Shown here in pieces: positions 9,237 through 15,949 of a stretch of DNA of 32,857 nt; the stretch's first letter is position 1; every line of letters begins with the position of its first letter. Under the pieces are notes generated by a model. That model did not search any database, was not told the DNA's origin, and was given only the letters and a program-made list of their open reading frames with translations. A program made the translations under genes and the position numbers. The stretch is from Peptococcaceae bacterium (GTDB lineage Bacteria > Bacillota > Peptococcia > DRI-13 > PHAD01): the NCBI GenBank assembly GCA_024655825.1, contig JANLFJ010000004.1:79158-112014 (forward strand), read 5' to 3'.

Positions 9237-9415
9237 TTCATTCAGGCAGGTCTCCTGGCTCTGGCTCCTCGCCTGCTGTGACCTTCCCGCAAAACGCGGT
9301 GGCAGTCTGCATACTGCAGCACAGCGGCTCCCCAGTTACAGTGGCGGGTCCGCCGGGGATTTGCACCCCGTTCCCTATTCTCCCCTAAGGGCACCTGGAT
9401 GAGTGATTGTTATTC
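9237..9415 (-). promoter_or_regulatory. Cobalamin (adenosylcobalamin) riboswitch upstream of cobT
   Basis: Read on the minus strand the leader contains the class landmarks in order: CCAGGTGCCC, GGGGAGAATAGGGAA, GGTGCAAATCCCC, the core GCCACTGTAACTG, a variable arm, GGGAAGG, and the B12-box end GAGCCAGGAGACCTGCCTG at about 9241-9260. This is the Rfam cobalamin riboswitch layout. It lies about 90 bases before cobT with a terminator hairpin between them, so ligand binding should switch cobT off. Confidence 0.95.
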
Positions 9416-9451
9416 ATTTGCCCCAGCGCGTATGCGCGCATATCAATGTAT

Positions 9452-9480
9452 ATTATAATTCGTTTTTTCCGCTTTAACAA
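9452..9480 (-). promoter_or_regulatory. Promoter for the cobT leader
   Basis: On the minus strand, TTGTTA (9480-9475), 17 bases, then TATAAT (9457-9452). The predicted start near 9445 is about 30 bases before the riboswitch. A perfect palindrome TATGCGCGCATA (9431-9442) lies just after the start. Confidence 0.75.
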
Positions 9481-9495
9481 CCCCTTGAAAACTGT

Positions 9496-10332
9496 TCAAT
9501 ACGATTCGCCGCACAGCCTTTTAATCAGGGCAATTTCCCCGGCGTAACCCTCGTTATCGTTAGGTGTCTCCAGGATAAGGGGTATTCCCCGCAAATCCCT
9601 GTCGCAGGCTATTTCCTTGATAACCTCCAGACCAAGAACGCCCTCGCCGAGTTTGGCATGGCGGTCGCGTCTTGAGCCGGTTGGGAACACGGAATCATTG
9701 AGGTGCACAACTTTCAACCTTCCCAGGCCGATTTTGCGGTCAAACTCTTCTTTCACTTTTTTCCACTTCGAAAGGTCATAACCGGCCGCAGTAAGATGGC
9801 AAGTATCCAGGCAAATGCCCAGCTGCGGGTGATTGCCGCACTCTTCGAGAATAGCGCGAAGCTGGTCAAAGCTATGGCCCAGTTCGGATCCTTCCCCAGC
9901 CATCCCTTCGATGAGAATGCTCACGTCCCCCGGAAGAACCGGCAGGAGCTCCCTAAGCCCCTGCCCAACAAGCATCAGGCCAGTTTTTTCTTCCTGCCCG
10001 CCGTGGGTCCCCGGGTGCAGCACAAGATACGGCGCTTTCATTTGACTAGCCCTGAGCATATCATCCTTTAAAGTGCTGATGGTGAATTCTCTTACCTCTG
10101 ACCTGGGCGATGCCAGGTTATATGTATAGGGCGCGTGGGCCACAATAGGCCCGAATTTATGTTCTTCCATCAGCACGAAGCCCTTTTCGAGGTCGTTTTC
10201 CTCCAGCCGCCTGGCGCTGCCGCCGCGGGGATTTCTGGTAAAAAACTGAAACGTATTTGCCGTCATTTCCGCTGCTGCGGCTGCTGCTCCCGACAGTCCC
10301 CTGGAGATGGAGACATGCGCGCCGATAATCAT
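9496..10332 (-). CDS. nfo: Endonuclease IV (AP endonuclease)
   Basis: Metal-dependent base-excision repair enzyme that cuts 5' of abasic sites. It is 278 residues from the ATG at 10332 (MIIGAHVSISRG start, GGGAG about 9 bases upstream); longer readings add residues not seen in the family. It has a TIM-barrel layout with zinc ligands in family motifs: GAHVS, NTFQFFTRNPRG, APYTYNLASP, LHPGTH, LIEGMAG, GICLDTCHLTAAGYD, VVHLNDSVFPTGSRRDRHAKLGEG and PLILETP. In the NDS motif the usual "NDSK" lysine is replaced by Val, and the third-signature HxxLGEG reads HAKLGEG. It is followed upstream on the same strand by ogt, forming a DNA-repair pair with a 22-base gap. Confidence 0.95.
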   Translation of the reverse strand: MIIGAHVSISRGLSGAAAAAAEMTANTFQFFTRNPRGGSARRLEENDLEKGFVLMEEHKFGPIVAHAPYTYNLASPRSEVREFTISTLKDDMLRASQMKAPYLVLHPGTHGGQEEKTGLMLVGQGLRELLPVLPGDVSILIEGMAGEGSELGHSFDQLRAILEECGNHPQLGICLDTCHLTAAGYDLSKWKKVKEEFDRKIGLGRLKVVHLNDSVFPTGSRRDRHAKLGEGVLGLEVIKEIACDRDLRGIPLILETPNDNEGYAGEIALIKRLCGESY

Positions 10333-10354
10333 GAAAGGACTCCCTCTTTCCAAA

Positions 10355-10858
10355 CTAATGCTTTTGTTCCAGTTCAAGCAGCCAGGCCTTTCTGGCAATG
10401 CCCGCTCCGTATCCGACCAGCCGCCCGTCATGCCCTACCACCCTGTGGCAGGGAACTATAACGGCCAGCGGATTGCGGTTGCTGGCCTGGCCCACAGCGC
10501 GGCAGGCTCTGGGACTGCCGGTCCTTTTAGCCAGCTCCCCGTAGCTGATCCTCTCGCCGTATGGTATGCCGGCCATTTCACACCAAACCTTTTCCTGAAA
10601 AGACGTTCCGCTAAAAGAGTAAGGGATCTGGAAAACCTTGAGTCCTCCCCGGAAATAAGCTGCAAATTCGCTGCCGGCCCAGGTAAGAAGCGGCGTGTTT
10701 TTACCAACAAGCTCGAATCCTGCCGGGATAAAATTCTGTTCCCCATCGTGAAAACCGGCAAAACGCAAGCACTTTTCATCGGCTATCAACCTAAAAGTGC
10801 CCAGAGGGCTGTCGATATCCCGGTAATACAGCGTTTCTTTCTTTTTTATCCCCGCCAC
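10355..10858 (-). CDS. ogt: Methylated-DNA--protein-cysteine methyltransferase
   Basis: Suicide repair protein that removes alkyl groups from O6-alkylguanine. It is 167 residues, with an N-terminal ribonuclease-like domain (about 1-80) and the C-terminal DNA-binding/active-site domain. The latter shows FQEKVWCEMAGIPYGERISYGELAKRTGSPRACRAVGQASNRNPLAVIVPCHRVVG, quoted here as consecutive motifs: FQEKVW, the PYG helix-turn-helix start, RAVGQASNRNP and the PCHRV box with acceptor Cys137. It lies directly upstream of nfo on the same strand and is probably cotranscribed with it. The zinc-finger protein gene precedes it with an 18-base gap, so these may form one unit. Confidence 0.95.
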   Translation of the reverse strand: MAGIKKKETLYYRDIDSPLGTFRLIADEKCLRFAGFHDGEQNFIPAGFELVGKNTPLLTWAGSEFAAYFRGGLKVFQIPYSFSGTSFQEKVWCEMAGIPYGERISYGELAKRTGSPRACRAVGQASNRNPLAVIVPCHRVVGHDGRLVGYGAGIARKAWLLELEQKH

Positions 10859-10876
10859 GGCAGGACTTCCCTCCTA

Positions 10877-11299
10877 TCACCCGCACATCCCGCGATAAAT
10901 AAGGTAAAGCGCGCTCCATAACGCCGCTGCTCCCAGCAGCCTGTATAACCAGGTTTTGAATTTTTTCGAGCGGGTTATCCCGTGATAAACCGCTGCGGCA
11001 CCCAGGACCCCCAAGGCTACGCTGGCCAGCGCCAGAAAATATCCCCAGGTTGTCGGCTCCCGCAAGCCCCACTCGACTTTCATGCTCCTGGCAATCAAAA
11101 AAGCAAAGACCACAAGAACAGGCGCCAGAACATATTTTCTTTTTCTTTCCTTTGCCTGGTAACAACCTTCGCATATCCAGCGGGCGTGAAAAACGTTGTG
11201 CCAGCGGTTCACCGCATGTTTATGCGTTTCGCAAATTGCCAGCCCGCAGATGCCGCAGCGCTCCGTGGCTTTTTCTTCGCAGTAATGGCAGCGTGCCAT
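10877..11299 (-). CDS. Zinc-finger (B-box-like) membrane protein, function unknown
   Basis: A 140-residue protein from the ATG at 11299 (GGAGG 9 bases upstream); a reading from 11320 adds seven residues and lacks a ribosome site. Residues about 3-45 hold a Cys/His-rich module: CHYCEEKATERCGICG, then CETHKHAV, and later HARWICEGC. This resembles bacterial B-box-type or treble-clef zinc fingers. Two to three hydrophobic segments follow (about 55-72, 85-107 and 118-137). The layout (cytoplasmic zinc module plus membrane anchor) suggests a protein-protein interaction role, but no function is known to me. It lies in a tight minus-strand run with ogt and nfo. Confidence 0.7.
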   Translation of the reverse strand: MARCHYCEEKATERCGICGLAICETHKHAVNRWHNVFHARWICEGCYQAKERKRKYVLAPVLVVFAFLIARSMKVEWGLREPTTWGYFLALASVALGVLGAAAVYHGITRSKKFKTWLYRLLGAAALWSALYLIYRGMCG

Positions 11300-11344
11300 C
11301 CCGGTCAGCCTCCCGTTCATATTGTCAACAGCTCGAATGGTTTG

Positions 11345-12049
11345 CTATAAACCGCCTTCCAGGATAAACTCCAATAAATCCTGCAGCGACCCCTCGCGGT
11401 CCGCCTGCGTCGATGACCTGCCTTTATCGACCAAGTAATCGGTTACCAGGAACGTCCTGACGCCCAGTTCGCCTGCCGCCAGGTCCTCTTCGCGGTCATT
11501 GCCGACCATCCAGCAGTCTTCCGGCTTCAGACCCAGCCTCTCAAAAATATCCCGGTAATAGAGAAGGTTAGGCTTGCAGGCGCGGCTTGTCTCATAGCTG
11601 GTCACGAGCCGCCAGGGGAAACGATCTATACCTGCCCAGCGCATCCGTTCTTCAACGGCCGCGAGCGGGAAAAGGGGGTTTGTCGCCAGGACCACCTCCC
11701 GGCCGGCGGCGAGGACGGCTTCCACGACGCGCGAGGGTAACCCGCTTGGTTTGACACATTTCTTAAGTTTCTTGAATTCAGTGGAGTAGAACCTTTCCAA
11801 AACCGGATAAACATCTTCCTTTTCCAATTTCAACGCGGGAAGAAAATGTTTCATGAAGAGTTCCTCATTTGTACAGGACCCGTCGTTCCGCATCATGATC
11901 GCGGTGCATCTTAAGAGTTCTTCGATAAAGGCCTCCGGGCTGGCCAAACAGGAGCAGTAACTAGAAATTGCCTCCAGGTAAGACTTGAAAAACTCGTTGA
12001 ACTCAACCGGCAAAAGCGTCCCGTCGAGATCGAAAAGCACAGCCTTCAT
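11345..12049 (-). CDS. HAD-family hydrolase (phosphatase-like)
   Basis: A 234-residue haloacid-dehalogenase-fold protein. The start at 12049 (MKAVLFDLDGTLL) is supported by GGAGG 5 bases upstream. Motif I is D7-L-D9-G-T, giving the Asp nucleophile and acid/base. Motif II is represented by VVLATNP (Thr in place of the usual Ser/Thr). The motif III Lys is probably in SRACKPNLLYYRDI. Motif IV is VGNDREEDLAAGELG. The inserted helical segment between motifs I and II (about residues 15-90) is a C1-type cap, as in phosphoglycolate phosphatase-like enzymes. The substrate is unknown. An unusually long hairpin lies just upstream. Confidence 0.88.
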   Translation of the reverse strand: MKAVLFDLDGTLLPVEFNEFFKSYLEAISSYCSCLASPEAFIEELLRCTAIMMRNDGSCTNEELFMKHFLPALKLEKEDVYPVLERFYSTEFKKLKKCVKPSGLPSRVVEAVLAAGREVVLATNPLFPLAAVEERMRWAGIDRFPWRLVTSYETSRACKPNLLYYRDIFERLGLKPEDCWMVGNDREEDLAAGELGVRTFLVTDYLVDKGRSSTQADREGSLQDLLEFILEGGL

Positions 12050-12086
12050 GTGATCCTCCAACATCTGAAATCACATTCATTATAAA

Positions 12087-12146
12087 CGATTAAACTCAAA
12101 CAAGAAACACCCCCTTTTTGAGGGAGTGTTTCTTGTTTGAGTTTAA
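12087..12146 (-). terminator. Very long inverted repeat after the 89-aa gene
   Basis: Arms of 22 bases are perfectly complementary (left ATTAAACTCAAACAAGAAACAC from about 12088, split here at its 20-base limit: ATTAAACTCAAACAAGAAAC plus AC; right arm ends at 12146), with a CCCC/GGGA apex. On the minus strand the stem starts at the stop codon of the preceding gene. A TATAAT follows it at 12079-12084 on the minus strand and may serve the HAD gene. Probable terminator, but the stem is much longer than usual. Confidence 0.6.
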
Positions 12147-12412
12147 TCTTCTCCCGGTTCATCCGCAGCGGCATTTTTTTTGGGAAATTCATATATCCTG
12201 CACTCTTCTTTTTTTAAACTGTCACTTTCGTGCTTCTGGACAGCCTGTTCAAAAACGTCCCCGCTGGCCAGGTTGATAATCCGTGTAATTTCGTTGATTC
12301 CGTCAACATCATTCTCCACCACAAACTCACCGGCAGGGGATCTCAGGTCGATCAGGTTGTTGATCAATGCCTGCAGCATTTCTTTGGACAGAGTTATACG
12401 AACATGCGCCAT
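12143..12412 (-). CDS. Small hypothetical protein (89 aa)
   Basis: A short cytoplasmic protein whose ATG at 12412 is preceded by GGGGGAG at 6-base spacing; an upstream reading (12427) would overlap that site. The sequence opens MAHVRITLSKEMLQALINNL, followed by a hydrophilic strand/helix mix (GEFVVENDVDGINEITRIINLA), and ends in an acidic, Lys-rich tail (KKNAAADEPGED). No family recognised. The stop codon is embedded in the long inverted repeat that ends the transcript. Reading frame, ribosome site and terminator together make a real gene likely. Confidence 0.65.
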   Translation of the reverse strand: MAHVRITLSKEMLQALINNLIDLRSPAGEFVVENDVDGINEITRIINLASGDVFEQAVQKHESDSLKKEECRIYEFPKKNAAADEPGED

Positions 12413-12537
12413 GCGGTACTCCCCCAAAAAGGTGTTTCTAATTCATTATAGAAAAGAACGTGTTAAGTGCTACTTAAAAATGAACTAAAAATGATAACGA
12501 CCCGTCATCAGCTGCAGTCCCCGAAAAGTAAAATAAC

Positions 12538-12565
12538 ATTAGCGTGGCTGAGCATCCACGCTAAT
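12538..12565 (-). terminator. Terminator hairpin after the DUF3243 gene
   Basis: 10-bp perfect stem (ATTAGCGTGG / CCACGCTAAT, 8-base loop) overlapping the 3' end of the DUF3243 gene. On the minus strand it is followed by UGUUAUUUUACUUUU, an interrupted U-tract. Confidence 0.65.
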
Positions 12566-12818
12566 GCTGCGTAATTTTTTTCTTCCCTATCCTGAGCACT
12601 ATACCCGCAAGCATATTCTTTTCTTCTTCACTTGCGTTCTCCCAAATCTCTTTTATCAGCGCTTCCTCGACATTATCGGGCTTCACAAAATGTCCCAGCA
12701 AGTTCCCCATGCTGACCATTCCCTTAATCATCATTTCATCGGTCAGCCCGTGCGCCAGGCCGTCGCGAATGGCGGCGGAAAGCTCTGCGGGAAAACGCTC
12801 AATCGATTGGTTCATCAT
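12561..12818 (-). CDS. DUF3243 domain protein (YmfJ-like)
   Basis: An 85-residue protein from the ATG at 12818 (GGGGGG 5 bases upstream; the GTG at 12824 overlaps that site). The pattern GLTDEMMIKGMVSMGNLLGHFVKPDNVEEALIKEIW followed by EEEKNMLAGIVLRI, given here as its key parts (Gly-Met/Leu-Ser/Thr-Asp-Glu, then a KPDN-type turn, then EEExxxLA), matches the small DUF3243 family of Firmicutes exemplified by B. subtilis YmfJ. Function is unknown. The gene is monocistronic and divergent from the gene at 12938. Confidence 0.72.
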   Translation of the reverse strand: MMNQSIERFPAELSAAIRDGLAHGLTDEMMIKGMVSMGNLLGHFVKPDNVEEALIKEIWENASEEEKNMLAGIVLRIGKKKITQH

Positions 12819-12937
12819 ACTCACCCCCCTGTTATATCTTGCCCTGTTTGTTTTGCAATATCCTTTCTTTCCTCTTTACCATGAACCCCGTTCCGCCCTG
12901 CAACATAAAATACATAGGTGAAACGGGAGGTGTAAGC

Positions 12938-13747
12938 ATGTATAAACAATTTCAAAAGGACTACCAGTTTCCCCTGGATAATAAGATAACGATACTCGGG
13001 CTGCGTGTTGAAACGGGACCCCAGCCGCTGCACGACATCTCGCCAGATACGCTGAAACTAAAAGACAACTGGAAAATTCAAATTGTCTATAAACCTTACG
13101 ACAGCGGCAGACAGTCGGTACCCCTCTTGCTGGAATTGCCTGTTCTCTGGGAAGATGAGTTGAATTGGGTAGGCAATTTGCCGGCGGCGCTTTCTATCTC
13201 GTATAAAAAGAAACCGCGAAGCGTTTCCGCCTTCCTTCAGGAAACATCCTCGAAAAAGTACTCATTATACCTGACCCTGGAAACATTGATCGAAATCGAT
13301 TTTGTGGAAAGCGCCCCCGCAAATGAGCAGGATCCCGGAACAGAAACAGTAACAAAAAAAGAAAAAGAACCAAGGGAAAGAACATTGGAAGATAAATTAA
13401 TCCAGCTTTCCGGGCAAATTGACGAACTTGTTAAAAAAGTGACCAGCCTTGAAAAAAAAATGAACTTTTCCCACGCCGCCGAAGGCAGGATCGGCGGTTA
13501 TGTGCTGGACTCCTTCACTATGATACCTATCGGCAAATGCATCATTGAATTCTGCCCAAAAGACAGCATAGAAGCGAGCATCAAAATTGCCACAGACGGC
13601 CGTGGTTTTTACTCAGTCAGGGGCATTGCTCCGGGAACCTATGATCTAAAAATAAAGCACCCCCGCTATGCACCTCTCGCTATCAAAGACTACGTCATCA
13701 ACGAAGGCGACAACAAATACCAGGACTTCTTATTGCGCAGGGCTTGA
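12938..13747 (+). CDS. Carboxypeptidase-regulatory-like domain protein
   Basis: A 269-residue protein starting at ATG 12938 with GGGAGGTG 6 bases upstream. Three parts are visible. An N-terminal beta-rich region (about 1-125, with no signal peptide) is followed by a charged Glu/Lys-rich linker and a short coiled-coil segment (about 150-178; DKLIQLSGQIDELVKKVTSL). The C-terminal ~85 residues form a transthyretin-like carboxypeptidase regulatory fold (IGGYVLDSFTMIPIGKCIIEF, then TDGRGFYSVRGIAPGTYDLKI and a closing DFLLRRA). That fold usually mediates adhesion or protein contacts. No signal peptide is seen, so the location is unclear; a spore or surface structure is conceivable but unsupported. 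A small helical protein gene follows 13 bases later. Confidence 0.68.
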   Translation: MYKQFQKDYQFPLDNKITILGLRVETGPQPLHDISPDTLKLKDNWKIQIVYKPYDSGRQSVPLLLELPVLWEDELNWVGNLPAALSISYKKKPRSVSAFLQETSSKKYSLYLTLETLIEIDFVESAPANEQDPGTETVTKKEKEPRERTLEDKLIQLSGQIDELVKKVTSLEKKMNFSHAAEGRIGGYVLDSFTMIPIGKCIIEFCPKDSIEASIKIATDGRGFYSVRGIAPGTYDLKIKHPRYAPLAIKDYVINEGDNKYQDFLLRRA

Positions 13748-13760
13748 AAGGAGGTAAATC

Positions 13761-13946
13761 ATGGGTACCAGTGAAATGCTGCAGCGCTCTATCACGTATG
13801 AAGAAGCCATCCTGAGGAACTACAAGCAATACGTGGAACAGGCCGGGTCGACGGAAGCAGGCGACCTTTTCGCTCAACTCATCGAGGAAAAAACCGGCCA
13901 GATAGAAAGATTGAGAGCTGTGCTGAAAAAATATTGCAAGCCTTGA
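13761..13946 (+). CDS. Small helical protein (61 aa), ferritin/rubrerythrin-like helices
   Basis: A 61-residue, almost wholly helical protein with AAAGGAGG about 7 bases before its ATG. The sequence TYEEAILRNYKQYVEQAG, then AGDLFAQLIEEKTGQIERL, looks like two amphipathic helices of a ferritin-like bundle; the E...Y and EE...Q spacing recalls rubrerythrin-type proteins. It is far too short for a full four-helix bundle, so it may dimerise or be a fragment-like small protein. It lies 13 bases after the regulatory-like domain gene, probably in one operon, and ends before a terminator at 14013. Confidence 0.65.
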   Translation: MGTSEMLQRSITYEEAILRNYKQYVEQAGSTEAGDLFAQLIEEKTGQIERLRAVLKKYCKP

Positions 13947-14012
13947 GGTTCGCACCGCCAGCGTCCCAAGTTGTGGGAAAAAACGGTGATGGAACCATTC
14001 GCTACGATAAAA

Positions 14013-14044
14013 GGAGACGCCCGGCATTAGGCGTCTCCTGCTCT
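14013..14044. terminator. Bidirectional terminator between convergent genes
   Basis: 10-bp stem AGGAGACGCC (14013-14022) with GGCGTCTCCT (14031-14040), lying between the plus-strand 61-aa gene and the minus-strand DUF2062 gene. The minus strand follows with UUUUAU, so it is stronger in that direction. Confidence 0.75.
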
Positions 14045-14509
14045 TTATAAGGCGCGCCTGATAAAGTTAAGCACGTTTTTCCTGTGCCTCTTTAAGAGCA
14101 AGCACCCTAACCACCAGAGTAAAACAACCGCTGCGATCCCATTGATTAAAGAGCCTATCACAAAGGCTTTGCCGAGGATAAGAACATCCCGCCATCCCAG
14201 ATGGGACATTTTTTTGACGGCAAAACAAAGGTTGTGGCGGGCGGGTTGAACAAAAAAATCCCCAACAAGAAAATTAAAATAAAAAAAGAGAGGAAAAAGA
14301 GGCATCGTCAGCGCCCAGGCCAGGGTGGCCGCAGCGAGGTTGGTCCTGAACAGGCCGGAAAGGGCAGCCGTAAAAAGAGCGCCAAGACCGCAGGTGGGAT
14401 AAAAATGAACAGCGGTGCCCAGAGCGATCCCTCCCGCTACAGACTTCGGAGAATCATGAAGGCGGCAGAGCCTTATTAAGTAATACTTTAACCGTCGCCT
14501 GTAGATCAA
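14045..14509 (-). CDS. DUF2062 membrane protein
   Basis: A 154-residue protein using a TTG start at 14509, supported by AAGGAGG 7 bases upstream. The DUF2062 hallmarks are present: an N-terminal basic stretch (YRRRLKYYLIRL), SPKSVAGGIALGTAVHFYPTCG, an AAATLAWALTMPLFPLFFYF segment with the typical NP/P-rich helix, and a C-terminal hydrophobic hairpin (ILGKAFVIGSLINGIAAVVLLWW). Two to three membrane segments. The family has no established function. The 141 bases upstream are very AT-rich and should hold its promoter. Confidence 0.85.
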   Translation of the reverse strand: MIYRRRLKYYLIRLCRLHDSPKSVAGGIALGTAVHFYPTCGLGALFTAALSGLFRTNLAAATLAWALTMPLFPLFFYFNFLVGDFFVQPARHNLCFAVKKMSHLGWRDVLILGKAFVIGSLINGIAAVVLLWWLGCLLLKRHRKNVLNFIRRAL

Positions 14510-14650
14510 CTGTTCCCCTCCTTATTTTAATGTTAACTTTTTATAATGTTAATTTATTCTATCTTTTTGTTAATAATCCCTTTTAGAAATATATTAATAA
14601 AAAGATTTTTTAAATGAATTATTACCATATATCTATTATCCAATCTATTT

Positions 14651-15811
14651 TCAGGTTTGGTCGATCAGGCGAGGCAGTTCCAATAGGCCGTGTCCCTGCT
14701 GCTCCCTGCCAAGGTTTTCCAAAATAACAGCCTTTTCCGACATCATCTCCCTAAGGCGGGAGGAAGGCAGCGGTCCGTAATAATTAATAATGTCGGCCAC
14801 GGCGCCGGTTACGTGCGGTGCGGCGAAAGAAGTACCGCTTTTTCTTGAATAGCCCGTTCCCAGCCAGTCCGAATAAACGTCCACTCCCGGAGCACAAAAG
14901 TTGATTTCCAGGCCATAGGATGAAAAACTGGCCAGCTGGTCGTTTTTATCAATCGCCGATACGGCAATAACCTCCGGCAAACGCGCCGGAAAATTAACCT
15001 CCTGACCATCGTTTCCCGCAGCGGCGACCATCAGGATGCCCCTGGCGTGAACGGCTTTGACGGCACGAATAATGGCTTCGCTGGTCTCAGACGTTGAAAA
15101 ACTCATATTAATCACGCTGACCTGCCTCCTTATTAACCAGTCCATCCCTTCAACGATATCGGAAAGGTTGCCGCTCCCATCCTTTTTAAAAGCCTTTACA
15201 ACGTAAAAGTCGACATAGGGGTTAATCCCCACCATCCCGTTAACGTTGCAGGCTCCGATAATCCCGGCGATGTGAGTGCCGTGCCCGTAGTCGTCCAGGA
15301 AGCTTGCCTGGCCGTCTAGGGTACTGGTGCCGTCGCGAACGTTTCTCCGCAAATCGGGATGATAATAGTTTATTCCCGTGTCAATGATCCCGACGCGAAC
15401 CCTTCTTTCTTTCAACTTGCCCCAAACCTTGGGCGCGCCGATCCGTTTCAGCCCCCAGTCCACGATCCTGCCGCCTTTGACCGGTGCGGGCGGGGCCACA
15501 GGGGGCAGCTGAACAGGTTTTGGAAATGCTGGAAAAGGAAAAATCGACCTTGGAGCAACCAATGCCGGGAAAAGGCAGAGCTTGAACGTAATATCGTCTT
15601 CCACCCTGACTTTTTCCGATAAAATGCGAGCCTCAGCCAGGACGTTTCCTTCTTTTGGGAACTCGCAGAGGTACCCGTTGATCAGGGGCAGTTCTTTTAT
15701 TATCCTGCCGTCGGAAGCTTTGAGAGCTTCGCGCAAATCAGATAAATAAGCGGCATCCCGGGCCGTTACGACCTTCCTGACCCAGGTTTCTTTTTTTTCT
15801 TGAGCTGGCAT
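14651..15811 (-). CDS. S8 subtilisin-like serine protease
   Basis: A 386-residue subtilase. The ATG at 15811 has AGGGG 9 bases upstream; the longer reading (15850) lacks a ribosome site. Catalytic triad: Asp144 in VGIIDTGIN, His177 in DYGHGTHIAG, Ser328 in KSGTSFAAPHVTGA, with oxyanion Asn267 in AAAGND. Residues about 10-90 resemble an inhibitor-like prodomain (VVTARDAAYLSDLREAL, then EDDITFKLC), followed by a Pro-rich linker (about 95-112) before the catalytic core. There is no hydrophobic signal peptide, so it may be intracellular, spore-associated or exported by another route. It is divergent from the CapA-like lipoprotein gene. Confidence 0.92.
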   Translation of the reverse strand: MPAQEKKETWVRKVVTARDAAYLSDLREALKASDGRIIKELPLINGYLCEFPKEGNVLAEARILSEKVRVEDDITFKLCLFPALVAPRSIFPFPAFPKPVQLPPVAPPAPVKGGRIVDWGLKRIGAPKVWGKLKERRVRVGIIDTGINYYHPDLRRNVRDGTSTLDGQASFLDDYGHGTHIAGIIGACNVNGMVGINPYVDFYVVKAFKKDGSGNLSDIVEGMDWLIRRQVSVINMSFSTSETSEAIIRAVKAVHARGILMVAAAGNDGQEVNFPARLPEVIAVSAIDKNDQLASFSSYGLEINFCAPGVDVYSDWLGTGYSRKSGTSFAAPHVTGAVADIINYYGPLPSSRLREMMSEKAVILENLGREQQGHGLLELPRLIDQT

Positions 15812-15889
15812 TTTTTCGTTCCCCTTCCTGACATAAAATAAACTTTCCATTTACCTTATGCCGGGAAAAGGGAATTGGCTACATTGAAG

Positions 15890-15919
15890 GGGACAACGCG
15901 TTTGTTTTATTGGTATAAT
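15890..15919 (+). promoter_or_regulatory. Promoter of the CapA-like gene
   Basis: GGGACA (15890-15895), 18-base spacer, consensus TATAAT (15914-15919), about 25 bases before the ribosome site. The -35 matches only four of six positions. Confidence 0.55.
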
Positions 15920-15949
15920 TGTTTTAATACAAGGCAGGGAGTGAAGATA

